The notes under the pieces were generated by a model. The model made no database searches, was not told where the DNA came from, and saw only the letters and a program-made list of their open reading frames with translations. The translations under genes were made by a program, and so were the position numbers. From the NCBI RefSeq assembly GCF_003711515.1, contig NW_021167081.1, forward strand, positions 248,001-312,000: DNA of 64,000 nt. Reading direction: 5' to 3'. Positions 22,883 to 35,168 of the stretch are shown here, one piece after another. The DNA comes from Sodiomyces alkalinus F11 (lineage: Eukaryota > Ascomycota > Sordariomycetes > Glomerellales > Plectosphaerellaceae). Position 1 is the stretch's first letter, and each line of letters opens with the position of its first letter.

Positions 22883-25039
22883 ATGTTGCGAACGTCCATC
22901 CGGTCAGCGAGGGCTCTAGGCCGCCGGCCTGCAGCGGCCGTTGCAGGCCGTCAATGGCAGGTAGCTGGCACGGCGGCCCGCGGGCGACACTTTGCCGACA
23001 AGAAGCTCGATCCGTCCTCTAAGCCCACGGTCCTCCCCAGCTCAGAGACGAACACGGCGGAGCGGAGCGATATCCCCAAGCCCGCCGAGCCCCAACCTAC
23101 CATCGCGTCCGAGGATGTGCCCCGAACCCCTCCGAAGCCCGATACCACCAGTGGCGTCTCTCCTGCTGTGGCGGAGAAGCCCACCACAAAGACGATTACA
23201 CCGCCGCCTCCCCCTCCTCCGGCCGCCGGGCGTCCCAAGACGGGCTTCTTCCGACGACTAAGGAACTTTGTTTTTACGCTCACCATCCTAGGTGCCCTGG
23301 GATTCGGCGGAGGTGTATGGTACTCTCGAATCAACGACAACTTCCACGATTTCTTCACCGAATACGTGCCGTACGGCGAACAGGCTGTCCTGTACCTCGA
23401 GGAGATGGACTTCCGCAAGAGGTTCCATCGCCTTTCCGACAGCATGCACCGCCCGCGCGACACGGGGGCCAAGGTCACCATCCCTGCGCAGAGCGGTGCT
23501 TCCTGGCGGGTGGCCGACAGCGGCGAGCAGGCCGGTCGGCACGCCAGCGCCATTGACAAGGCCAAGGCTAGCGCTTCCAAGGAATCCAAGGCCAAGGCTG
23601 ATGATGTTTCTGTTCCTGCTGCTGCTGCTGCTGCTGCTCCTACCGCGGAAAAGGTCGCCCAGCCCGCGAAGGAGACCCCGGCTGCTGCCCCCTCGGCTTC
23701 TCCCGCCGGAGCTGCTCCCACCGAAACCTCGTCCGACAAGGTGGCCGTGGTGGTGCCGCCGGCGAAGAAGTCGACGACCAAGACCGAGGAGGCGTTCAAG
23801 GCGCCCGAAGTCAACGAACCGTCCCGGCGCCCCCCCATCCCGCCCATCGACCCGCTCGCGGTGAACGATGCGATGGAGCCGGTAGTGCAGGACCTGGTCC
23901 GCATGCTCAACGACATCATCGCGGTCGTCAACGCCGACAAGGCGCACGAGCGGTACGGGTCGACGATCGACAAGGCCAAGGACGAGCTGAGCAAGGTGGG
24001 CGCCAAGGTGAAGGACGTTAAGGCCGAGGTGGAGAAGAAGGCGGGCGAGCAGGTCAAGAAGCACGTCCGGGCGTTCGACCAGGCGGCCGAGGACCTGGTG
24101 ACGCGGCTGGAGGCGGCCATGGCGGCGCAGGAGGCCGGCTGGCGGGACCAGTTCAGCGACACGATGCGCCAAGTGCACGAGCTCTACGAGGAGCGGTTCG
24201 CGCTGCTGCGGGAGCGGGAGCAGCTGATCGGCAAGCAGCGGCTGCGCAACGAGCTCCTGCAGCAGGCGGTGGCGCTCAAGCGGGAGTTCCTGGGCGAGGT
24301 GCGGGAGCGGGTCGAGCGGGAGCGCGACGGCCGGCTCGGCAAGCTGGAGGACCTGGAGAAGGCGGTGGCGGACCTGGAGAAGCTGACGGCCGGGTGGAAC
24401 GAGGTGGTGGAGACGAGCCAGCGCACGCAGCAGCTGCACGTGGCGGTGGAGGCGGTGCGGGCGAGCCTGGAGAAGGCGGACCACCCGCGGCCGTTCGTGC
24501 GGGAGCTGGTGGCGCTCAAGGAGATCGCGGCCGAGGACCCCTTGGTGGACACGGCGATCGCGACGATTAACCCGTCGGCGTACCAGCGCGGCCTGCCGAC
24601 GACGGCGCAGCTGGTGGACCGGTTCCGGGTGGTGGCGGGCGAGGTGCGCAAGGCGTCGCTGCTGCCGGAGGACGCTGGGGTGGCCAGCCACGCGTCCAGC
24701 TACGTGCTGAGCAAGGTGCTGTTCAAGAAGCACGGCTTGGCTGTGGGTAACGACGTCGAGAGCGTCCTCACCCGCACGCAGACGTACCTGGAGGAGGGCG
24801 ACCTGGATGCGGCGGCGCGGGAGATGAATGGGCTGCAGGGCTGGGCGAAGACCCTGAGCAGGGACTGGCTGGGTGAGGTTAGGAAGGTGTTGGAGGTGCA
24901 GCAGGCGCTTGATGTGAGTTTCCCTTTTCCTTTCCCTTTGCCCCCTTTGTCTCTTTCCTTGCAGATTCACAACATACTGACACGGACTATGTAGGTCATC
25001 TCAACAGAGGCCCGGCTGCAGAGCTTGCGTGTGGAGTAA
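22883..25039 (+). CDS. MIC60: MICOS complex subunit MIC60 (mitofilin)
   Basis: MIC60 is the core mitochondrial inner-membrane protein that forms crista junctions and contacts the outer membrane. Exons 22883-24913 and 24995-25039 give 691 residues. The start was set at MLRTSIRSARALGRRP, which begins a typical Arg-rich mitochondrial presequence; an in-frame upstream Met at 22682 would bury it behind unrelated sequence. A transmembrane helix with glycine repeats (FVFTLTILGALGFGGGVWY) lies near residues 128-147. It is followed by an Ala/Pro/Lys-rich linker, a long charged coiled coil (about 390-530) and the conserved C-terminal mitofilin domain, with GLPTTAQLVDRF near residue 570. The last 14 residues come from a separate small exon. 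Length and layout match fungal MIC60. Confidence 0.93.
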
Positions 25040-25997
25040 GCGGGAAAGAAAAGAAAACGACGTCGACAGGAGCACAGAGGCAATGGGAAAACATGTTTTC
25101 TTTTCCTTTCTTTTCCTTTTCCTTTTTCTTTGTCTTGTACATTCGTCCGGCTATGCCCTCAAGACTTTTGATGTTTGTAGATGGGCTGGTGGTCCCGAGG
25201 AGTCGGGATCATGGCCCTGTGTAAGACATAGCAATAGACTCGATATGCAGTGCACTTTGGCTCTTGGTCTGTGGGAGTCTAAGGGGGGTTATTCTGATCG
25301 TGATGCGACTCGTTGCGTTTTCCTGGTCTTTTCCTCGTCTTTTTGTACCCTTTTTTTTTCCTGCCCTTTATAGTAATATTAGATAGTGGAAGGTCGATAT
25401 CGGGGCGTAACTTCGGTTTAATTCCGGGATAGTTCCGCTAACTTGTACTTATAACCCTGCTAAGCCCTATTTCCTTAGGATAAATAGTATAGATACTTCC
25501 TATAGAGGAACCTTTCCCCTCTATAAGCGAATATATATTATAACCGCGCAGATCGGTTATTGGGGTCAGGATAACCAATCAGGTCGGCCGCACGTTTTCT
25601 GACCAATCAGGTCAGGGGGCCGAACCGGTCAATCGGGTCAAGTGGATGCACGTGACCGACCGGATTATATAAGGAGCGTTTCATCCGATCTTCCTGTATC
25701 TGGATTTTCACGTATTATCCATCACAATTTACATTATCTAGACGATCCAGTTTTGTGCTATTACGGCCCTGCTCTATTACAATATCTATTTTCTATACAT
25801 TTATCTATATTCTAATAGCTAATATTAGAATATAAATAAAGGTACGCGGAATTCTATATATATTTGTCTAAGTAAAGTTTATAGTACTTTACGGGGATAT
25901 CTAACTTTAGGAAAAAGGAGGGGTAATAAGTATAGATATATTGGAATAAGGTACTCCACTCGTCTAATATAATATGGCTTATTATACCTAGATAAGG
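25040..25997. other. MIC60 3' flank passing into an AT-rich repeat remnant with promoter-like block
   Basis: The first 330 bases look like ordinary 3' flank with CTTTT runs. From about 25375 the composition becomes TpA-rich as in RIP-treated repeats. A GC-richer island at 25555-25700 holds three near copies of CAATCAGGTC (starting about 25575, 25602 and 25630; the last reads CAATCGGGTC), followed by TTATATAAGG at about 25663-25672. This resembles the U3 promoter of an LTR, so the segment may be a solo or decayed LTR of another element. No partner copy is present in the window. Confidence 0.45.
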
Positions 25998-26127
25998 TGT
26001 ATGGGGCAGGTTAGGTGACCTGCCCTAGAGCAGCCCACTATAGCCTAAACTTCTCCGCCTAGAGCTAGCTTAAGGGATCTTCCCTTAATTAAGTATTACT
26101 TAACCCACTATTTAGCAGCGCTATTTA
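25998..26127 (+). repeat. 5' terminal direct repeat of the gypsy element
   Basis: This matches the 3' copy from GGGCAGGTTAGGTGACCTGC through CAGCGCTATT. It opens with a palindrome, GGGCAGGT-N6-ACCTGCCC. Most differences from the 3' copy are C/T or G/A, and this copy is the more AT-shifted. The true LTR could extend further inward if the 3' copy is truncated. Confidence 0.65.
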
Positions 26128-27099
26128 AATAGTGGTCAGTATAAGGGAACCAGCTATTTCACTCTAGCTAGGCTTATCTTATATATATTTATTTATTCTC
26201 TTTTTAACGAACTCTTTACCGACTATTTATTCCCTTTTTCTTTCGTTAAAACCCTTAGTAGATATCTACTAAGTGTTTTCGACTTACGAGTTTCTCGGGA
26301 TATACCTCGTAGCGGGGATAAAAGAGGAGGTATTCTTTCTAGCTAAGCTAAATCCTCTCGATATATACCTACCGCGGTAAAAATGAGAAAATTTCACTAA
26401 AAACGCGTTTTCGGAGTTATAACCGTTAGAGGACGGCTCCTGGATAGCGTTTTAGAGAAACTCGGATAAACACGGAAATAATTCGGGAGGCTTTATTATA
26501 ATACCCTCTCTCCCCGGGAGGAGAGAGTAACCTTTAAAGCTATTAGAGCCGATATATCTTTACTATACTAACCTTTTATTAGGGCGATATCGCCTTAGTA
26601 TCAGGAAAGGAAATTCTTATCCTACTAGAAACCGACTCTTCCGTTTTTAGGCCTAAAGTTAAAAGTTCCTTCAGGCGATATAGCGGTATTTAGGCGTAAG
26701 CTGCCGGCTAAACCTTAGAATATTAGCCGCGATTTCTAAGAACGAACTCTAGGATAGGGTACTTCTTTCCCTATCCTAGGTATAAGGATAAGAGCGAGCT
26801 AGCGACTTTACCGGTATACGCTAATTAGATAAAGTTACTCCTTAGCTATAAAGAGCCAGGGAAAGACGAAACGACTAAATAAAGTCGTTTTAGAAGCTAT
26901 AACGCGTTTAGTTAAGGACTAGATAAATATATTTCCCCCGATAATTAAGGAGGAATCTTTTCTATTACTTTTTCTCCTCTCTATCTTTAATAGCTTTTAT
27001 TTTACGATTTCGTGGAATTCGAATACTAGCTTAATAAAAGAAATTATAAGTCTCTTTTTATTTAGCTAATATCGGCTAAAATACCTTTTTCTTCTTACT

Positions 27100-29930
27100 T
27101 TCTAGTACCCGTTATTTCTCCCACTACTTATATCTAAGGGATAAAACGGTTTACCTACATTGAAAATTCTATTACTAAGTTCGCCTAAGAGGTCGAGTCG
27201 ACCTACTATTACTCCTATAAATATAACTCCTATATCTCCTTTTATCACTAAGCCCTCTTTTATATAAAGGTAACCCTCCTCTTAATATTCGTCTTCCTTA
27301 TCGGAAGTGACTTTCGCGGCGATTTTTCCTACTATAGCCGTTACTTTATAAATAAATTTTCTCCTTCTAACTCCTTCGATATAACGAGCTAGGTAGGATA
27401 GGCCGCCGGAGCCGTGTCTAAGTTTACCGGCACGGGTATAGCCTATCTAACCACGGAATTTCTAAGCGATATTAAAGATATCGTCGATATACTTCTAGAT
27501 AAGATCTCTCTAGAGGCTAAGGAGAGGCAGAAACTCCGGTTAATACGTACTAATTTAGCCGGACACGCCCGGGCGTAGTAGTAAATATTAGATGCAGACA
27601 CCTATAATAGTTAGGAGAAAACTAAGATAAAGTTCTAAGCTAAGTTTAAGGATAAGATAAGCTAGCGAGACGGCTAAGCGATCGTAGAAGTTTCTATATT
27701 CTAATAAAAGGCTAAAGAGTAGCTTATCGACTATCTTAAAAAGCGTCTAAGTTAAATATAAGGCCTATATCTCCGGAGATATATCTCCTCCTCGCCTAAC
27801 GCCTATACGAGTATATAGTAAATAGTAAGATTAACTCCTACTTTAGGGAACGAGTTAAGGACTAGCTTATAGCTTTTAGTAAGATAGTCTACGGAGTTTT
27901 TAATAAGTCTATTATATTCGAGGATATTAAATACACTATTATTTAGGTCGCTAAGGGTACTCACGATATATCTAACCTTTTAAACGATAAGGATAGTACG
28001 AATAACCTTAGTATAGTAGAAGCTCTAAAAGGTATTAGTAAGTTTAGTAAGTCCTATAAGAAGTGGATAAACGCGGTCGTCTATAAGTTAGCGGATCTTA
28101 GTATTCGCCCGGCGTAAGGTCGCCTATATAATCCTAACGCTTCTTCTTCCTCCTCTAATACCTATTTAAAGACTGCTTTTTTATACCCCTTAAATATAAA
28201 GCGAGTTTTCTACTTCGGTTACGGCGGGTAGGGATATCTTCTCCGAGATTACCCGGTAAAAGGCTTAAGGGAATAATAGTAATAGCGAAGGGAGACCTAG
28301 GAAGCACGTAAAGATAAGATACTTACGGCGCGGGACCGCGAATTACGAGAAAAGAAATCGCGAGTAACTAATAATAAAAATACACAGTCTAAGCTATAAA
28401 AAGAGGTACTAGTATATCTTATCCTTCGAAATATTAACCGTATATACGAGGAACTTAAGGAGATTAAGGATACCGCTAATAACTTCGCTAATAGACGCTA
28501 CTATGCTATTTCGTCGGATAAGTTTAGTAAAATCCCCCCCGTAAATTTTATCCCGAGATCCTCTACGCTAGTATAGAAAATAGATAATACTTAGCCGGAT
28601 TCGATTATTTTAACTTCGTAGTAATTACACGAACTATAAAAGAAGTTCCCTAATATTAAGTATACTAACGTTTAGGATATTCTTGTCTCTAAGAGGTAAT
28701 AGAATACTAAGCCTAACCCTCTTAATATAAGCCGGGATCCTCGCGCTAAACCGGTTAAAACGCCTCCGCCCTATCCCGGGAATAATACTATAATTCCCCG
28801 AAAAATTACTCCCGCTCACGGAAATAAATACTATCCTCCTACACTTACGGCTATCGACGAGTATAAGGAACCTACTCTTTATATCCTAGCTCCTCCTACA
28901 CCGGATCCTCCTTATACTCCTCTGCGTTAAGAGATAGGTTTAGACAGGGTATATAAAGATAACGCCTTATTCCGCGGTCTTAAGCTAATTCGGGGAATAA
29001 AACTTTCTAGTACGTAGCCGTTTTCTATAACGGATTTTATAAGCAGATAGGATATTTCTATATCGCTAATATAATTATTTTAACTCTCCCCTTTTATAAA
29101 AGCCGAACTTTACTATATTATCTAGGCTTAGGTTTCGGATAAGGACAGAAAAGGTTATATATACCGCGCTAGCGCGGTAAAGAGAAAGTAATAAGTCACT
29201 AGCGTTATATAAGCTCTTAGTGATCCGACCTTATAGCTTCGTGGTAGAGTAAATTACCTAGCCTTATATCTAAGAGATAGTAATAAGGAGGGCGACTTCG
29301 CCCGCTCTTATAAGGATAAAGCTTTTAGGTTAGACGTATATATACTAAACACTTTAGGCTATATCTTCGCTTAGGTCGAGGAGACTTATTCTAATATAAT
29401 ACTTTTAGACTTTAGGTCCACGATAAAAGCTATTAGCAGGACTTTTGTTAACAATAATAAATTCTCTATTTATAAACTCGAGATATCTTATATAGTACGG
29501 TTAGCCGATAATAAAGTTCTGCCGGTCGCTAACTTTTATCTATTACGACTTATAGTTAGCGGTATTTTAAGTACTATCTAAGCCTTTATCCTAGACGATA
29601 CGGATAAGTGGTATATTCTCCTAGGGAAATAATAGCACTATAGAGTATAAGTAGTCGTCGACTACCGCGATAAAAGCCTCTTAGTTAGAGGAGTCGGCGG
29701 ATATACCTAAAGAGTCCCGATATATCTAAGCCTAAAGTATTATTTCGTTAAACCGGAATATACTCCAGAGAAGGCCCCTATAGACGACGATAACCCCGAC
29801 TCTAATAACTCGGGAGATAAGTAGGATAATAAGATTCTCGAGAGGCTTAAGAAAAATCTTAGCGGTAGGCTATAAGAAGCTCCTTAAAGAGGAGTAGGCC
29901 GGATACTATAGTTTACCGGGCGTGTTTTAA
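27100..29930 (+). pseudogene. Gypsy gag-protease, RIP-inactivated
   Basis: One reading frame can be followed from a gag-like helical region to a protease-like segment (LLDFRSTIKAI, near 29402, where LLDxGST is expected). The zinc knuckle lies at 28211-28255. Its CX2CX4HX4C spacing is intact, but all three Cys codons read TAC and the His codon reads TAT, with TAG inside the loop. Many TAG/TAA stops interrupt the frame. It cannot make a working product. Confidence 0.75.
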
Positions 29931-30149
29931 TAAGTATTTTTCTTCTTATATGTATCTAGCAGGTCTTACGTAGAAGATAGAAGGGTTAGTTATAATAGGA
30001 AGGAAAGGCCGGTAACGTATACTTTTTTTTATATTATATAGTTAGGTGTAACGGATAGAACATGCTTTCCTAACTAGGTTATATTTTATTTTATTTTAGC
30101 CTTTATATTATTAAATAACTCCACGACTTCTAGAGTAAAAGGATTTCTC

Positions 30150-33100
30150 TTTTCCTCTCTTTATTATTATTATTATCACTAAAGGAATAAGTTTAGTATA
30201 AGGAAAAAAGATTATCACTTTTATTTCGTTTACGATTCTTTCGTGATAAGCTCTATTATCTCCTTTATTCTTCTTAACTTCTTTATATAACTAAGTAATA
30301 CTAGCTCCGCTATAATAGCGGAAGATATCACTTCGTTAGCCGAGGCGAATTCTGCTAACGCGTCGGCGCCGGCGGAAGATCCCTACTCCCTTTTTAACAT
30401 AGTGAAATTCTTAAATACCTAGATTAATAAGGTTCGTATACTATAGGAATAATATAAGCTATATTCTATCCGATAAATATCCTTTAGAGAGGAGACTTCT
30501 CCTTCTCTAACCTCTACCGATAAAAGCCCTATTTTCTATATTATATAGAGTTAAGATATAAGAAGAAAAGCCGTTCTGCGAGAATAGGCTTTAGGGTCTA
30601 AATACCGCGTAGTAAAAGAGCAGGATATATCTGAATATCCGCTAATATTTTCCCCCTAAGAGCTATATATAGCTATAGTAGAGGGGAGACTTACTATAGA
30701 CGGGGCGGTAAGATATCGCGAGGGTACTAAGATAGCCTCCGAATCTATAAGAGAAGATAAGGTGCTAGACGCTCCTTAGGAAGAGGAGGAATATAAGCTA
30801 TATATATTAGAGTAGTAGGGAGAAATACTACTACCTATAGTATTATTAAGTATTCCAGGACTATCGCCCTAATATCACTATGCGAACCTAGCGCCTTCCT
30901 CCTAAGATTCACTTTATATAGGATTTTTAATTAAGAAGTCCCCCTACAGGTTTAATTTTCTCTATATATTTCGAGATTTAGCCTTTATTCCCTTATCCGA
31001 GGCTAAGAGCTAGTTCGAAACCTCGAATATCGATATCGGTTCTATAGCCGATACTTCTAAGAAAAGGGGCTTAGTAGAAATCCTTCTATACACTTATCGA
31101 GACGTTTTCGCTACCACGCTTTAGAATATTAAAGTCACTCCTAGACTTACGCACCGGATTACCTTAAAACCGGACGCTTAACCCCTTTTAAAATAGCATT
31201 GATAGCGGTACGGACACCGATAACGAGAATTCGCTAAACGTGCTATACCCGAGATAGAGCGGGCCGGAATTCTTATAAAGGCTTTCTTAGCGCCTTAGGT
31301 GGCGCCGACTCTTTACCCGCTAAAACCAGGTTCTAAGCTAAAGTCTAGAGAGAATAAAGTCCTGCGAGTAGTCTATGATTTTCAGATTATTAACGCCGCC
31401 TTAGAGCGGCCTGCTTATTCTTATTATAATCTAGAAACCGATATCGATTCCGTGTAATAGGGCCGCTCTATAGTATACTCTAGCTATAACGCCTTTAACG
31501 GGTTTTAGGGTATCTAACTCGACCCGGCTTCGCGAGACCTATTTATAGTAACCGGACCTAATAGCGCCTAGTATTATACCCGTATAGCGTAAAGTCTCTT
31601 AGGCTCCCCTAGTATATACGCTTATTTCGGTAACCTTATCTTTAGAGACTTCTTTAACGATAAAAACAGTACACCGGATCCGAATATACACTATCCTTCT
31701 ATCCTGGGATATATACGTGAACTAAAGATAAGCCTTTTTATCTATATTAATAACTATAATATAAGCAGTACTAATTTCTTTTAACACTTTATTTACCTTT
31801 AGGTATATTATTTTCCTAGAGTAGTCTAAGGACTAATTAGCCTCTCCACGAAAAAATATCACTTCTTCCTTGATTACCTAGACCCGGTAGGCACGTATAT
31901 ATATAATAGACGGATTTAACCTAGCTATAAATATCACGATAAGTTTTTAGACTTCGCTTATAAGTTCTCGTAGGCGCCCCTAATATCCTAGGAAAAGATT
32001 TAGCCTCTCCTATAGTATACCCCGCCTTTTCGGAAATTTATCCTAGGCCGAGCAGGGCTTAAAGATATTATTAAGGACACCTTTTAGGAATATATACCTA
32101 CCACTACCCCGCTTAGTAAGCTAAGTATTCGTAAGTAGTATATCCGAAGAGTAACGCCGGCCTAAGGATAAGAGTAGGCGGAGGCTCTCCAGAAACTCTA
32201 TAAAGAGATTTAGTATAGGGTGATTTTCGGAGTAGCCGATAAAGTATAGTTTTATATCTCGGCGGACGTATCCGACTATAGCTTAGGAGCGGTACTACTA
32301 TAACTAGTAATAATCGATTCTTGGCGGGTTTAAAAATCACTAATAAGAACTAAAGCTCCGTTAAAGCGATTTAGTTTATATCGTTTAGGCTTATAGATAC
32401 TAAACGTTACTATACTATACTGGAAAAAGAGACCCTCGCCGTCCTACGGGCGCTTTAGGAGATATAATAGCTTATACTATCTAGTCCTTACCCTGTAATA
32501 GCGTATATAGACTATCTTAGCCTCGTATAATCTATAAATAAATTTACCGAAATATATACTAAGCTTCTTAAGTAGTTAGAGAAGCTTATAGAATTCGATT
32601 ATATCTATATCCACCGTTTAAATATATAAAAGGTTATTAAAGTTACGGACGGTCTTAGCCGTATACCCGCGAGGGTTTAGAACGACCCGAGACTACTCTA
32701 GAGGCGTTAGGCGTTAGAATACTCCTTTAAGGAAGGCCGACTTACCGTTATTACTCCGAATAGGCTTATATTAACTTCGACTAAGCCGACTCGGGATAAG
32801 TCGCTCTTTAAATTAGGTAGAGGAGGGATATAGCTTAGCGACTAGATCGGTACTTTAGACGCTAGTATAGCTACGCTAAAGGATTTACGGAAGCGGTCGG
32901 TACTACTATGGCCTATAGCAGGGCCTACGGATATCTTATAGGAGATAAGGTAAGATTTACTACGATAACTCCTTAGAATATAGGGTTTAGGTGAATAGTA
33001 TAGGCAGGTTATTCGCCGTATTATTCTAGGCCCGGATAATTTTACTAAGGAGAATAAACGATAACGTCGCGCGATTATATATATTAGCGATATATATTAC

Positions 33101-34552
33101 GTCTACGGTATTTATCTATATAAGGTGGAGTTAGACGATTCGCTAGTATATTATATCTCCCGCTAGGATATAGTAAAAATCCTAAGGCGTTTTTATAACG
33201 ATAACGGATATTATAATATTAAGATTATATTAGCGAACTTAAAGGGTAGATACTATTAGCCTAATAGAGTAAAAGATTTAATAACTTACGTTCGCTCTTA
33301 TAAAGTCTATTAGCAAACTTCGCCTTAATTACCGAAACTTCCGCCAGGACACGTTATAGTCTCTTATCCTTTCGAGTAAATAGGTATAGACTTTATAGGA
33401 CCGATCTTAACGCCCTCCTAAGATAAAGATCGGTATATTTTAGTACTAATCGACTATATAACACGCTTTAGCCTATTATTCCCGATAGCGGTAATACATA
33501 CGGTGTCGGTTTATAATAAGCTATATACTAGGATAGTAGTAGTTTTCGGGTAGCCTAAGTTCTTCTACTACGATAACGGATTATATTTTAAGAATATTAT
33601 ATTAGAGGCTATTACCCATTTTTATAGCTCGACAATAATTTTCGGGCTAGTTTTATACCCGAACTTAATAGGCTTACTAAAAAGCATAGTTAAGTTAGTA
33701 AAAGTATAGCTACGAAAATACGCTATATCGCGTTCGCCTAATAGGAAGATAAGGGGAGATATTTCCCGATAGTATTTAAAGGTGCCTAATATCGCGTAAA
33801 GACTAAATACCAGGTACTTAGCGGCGATTAGTATCTTACTAGTAAGGGCTATATTCGGTTTTAGCCCCTCTTATAACGATAACACTATAATAGAGAGCGA
33901 GGACTTAGAGCAGGCTTAAGAGTACCGCGATAAAGGGACGGATACCTTATATACGACACTACGATAATACTTCCCGACTAAACGGGGGACTCTTCCACGC
34001 GTTATTAAGCTAGAAGAGTATCTAGAGGTATTATTAGACCTAAACGGGTTTTATCACTTTACGTCCTTAGATATTCTAATAGAGGATCGAGATAAGCGTC
34101 GACTTCGACGTGACCGGTCCGATATTAGGATAATAGATAGGGATAAAATACCTCTACTATAAGTCGCGCGGAAAATACACCCTAATATACTTATATAGGA
34201 ATTAGCGGATAAGTTAGGTAAATCGACTTCGAAGTTTAACCCGACTTAGGTCGGTCTATATAGGCTATTAAAGGCGGCGTTTCCGGTATTTTAGTGGACC
34301 ACGACATAGTTAAAGTATCCGCTACGCTAAGTTAAGAAAGATAACTATAGAAAGATCTATATCGACTACCTTAAGCCCGTTATAGTAAGACTATATTATT
34401 TACGGGATAGAGATATTATAGCGGCTAATGCTCAGAGGAAGAGAGTATCGGTTAGGATATAGATTAACGGGGTTCGGATAATTAATTTACGAGTAGCCCC
34501 GTTATATTATATACGTACACTAGAAGAGGAGGATATCGGCAGTGGTTTTTAA
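30150..34552 (+). pseudogene. Gypsy pol (RT-RNase H-integrase), RIP-inactivated
   Basis: Reverse transcriptase remnants include VVYDFQIINAALERP near 31371, matching the RxxxDxRxLN block. RNase H begins with ADVSDYSLGAVLL near 32262, where ADASDxxxGAVL is expected, and continues in another frame with KRYYTILEKETLAVLRALQE and DGLSRIP, so a frameshift lies between about 32300 and 32400. Integrase shows GIDFIGP (33383) and FYYDNG (33569), positions of the first two DDE acids. Numerous TAG/TAA stops break every frame. Confidence 0.75.
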
Positions 34553-34658
34553 GGGTATCACGATAGCAGGATTTAGGGTTTATAGAGGTTTTCTAGTATA
34601 GTTTTACAGGTTCTATTAAGTTATCCAGCTCAGGGACAAGCTGCTATCGAGTTAGGCG

Positions 34659-34789
34659 GGTTATAGGGCAGGTTAGGTGACCTGCCCTAGAGCAGCCTAC
34701 TATAGCCTAAACTCCTCCGCCTATAACTAGCTCGAGGGATCTTCCCTTAATTAAGCATCACTTAACCCACTGTTCAGCAGCGCTATTCA
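34659..34789 (+). repeat. 3' terminal direct repeat of the gypsy element
   Basis: Partner of the repeat at 25998. It keeps more CpA/TpG words (for example GCATCAC where the 5' copy has GTATTAC), so it was hit less by RIP. Identity stops at GCTATTCAG, after which unique sequence follows. Confidence 0.65.
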
Positions 34790-35168
34790 GGTCGCTGTGG
34801 GCATCTGACACTTATGTTCTGACAGCTGACATAATCCTTGATGCCATTTTAACGTGGAATGGGTGTGCCGCTGCTATGGAGACCGGCTTACCATGTACGA
34901 CGAACTCGACTTAATTACTAGTCCGCCATACGACACTTTACTAATCAAGCCAGTGTGTATTTTTTTAGCAGTACGACGGCGCGAGGACTTTTACTAGAAA
35001 GAGGCTTAAATAGACTGACTGATTGATTGAATTGGTCGGCTTGATCTGGCTGAATAGTAACGCTGTAAATTCTCACTATATAAATTCCTTTAAGTCTCTC
35101 CTACTTTTCAGACGTAACCTTAGCCTTTCTAATATTATCACTTAATAAGTCGCCCCGTATTGTATAGC
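34790..35168. other. Spacer between gypsy element and MFS gene
   Basis: This returns to mixed composition with a TGACTGATTGATTGA word near 35013. It should hold the 3' UTR of the MFS gene. No gene is seen. Confidence 0.5.

Larger units (their letters stand above)
25998..34789 (+). mobile_element. RIP-degenerate Ty3/gypsy LTR retrotransposon
   Basis: A full-length but dead element of about 8.8 kb. It is bounded by a short direct repeat at each end and encodes gag, protease, reverse transcriptase, RNase H and integrase remnants in that order on the plus strand, the Ty3/gypsy order. The sequence is saturated with TpA, and stop codons fall mostly where CAG/CAA Gln codons are expected, as RIP produces. 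At least one frameshift separates the RNase H start from its end. No target-site duplication could be recognised outside the repeats. Confidence 0.85.

Noticed and set aside
23288..24970. 560-residue minus-strand frame opposite MIC60
   Set aside because: A Leu/Arg/His-rich shadow of the GC-rich coiled-coil exon, with no start context or domain.
28634..28819. Short minus-strand frame within the gypsy element
   Set aside because: A chance open stretch in RIP-treated DNA; the plus strand carries the recognisable gag-pol order.
25990..34800. Target-site duplication of the gypsy element
   Set aside because: Flanking bases on the two sides do not match in any 4-6 bp window I compared.
25400..34800. 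Possible gene-poor region with hidden host genes or CRISPR-like arrays
   Set aside because: Read in all frames, only retrotransposon domains emerge; there are no regularly spaced repeats.
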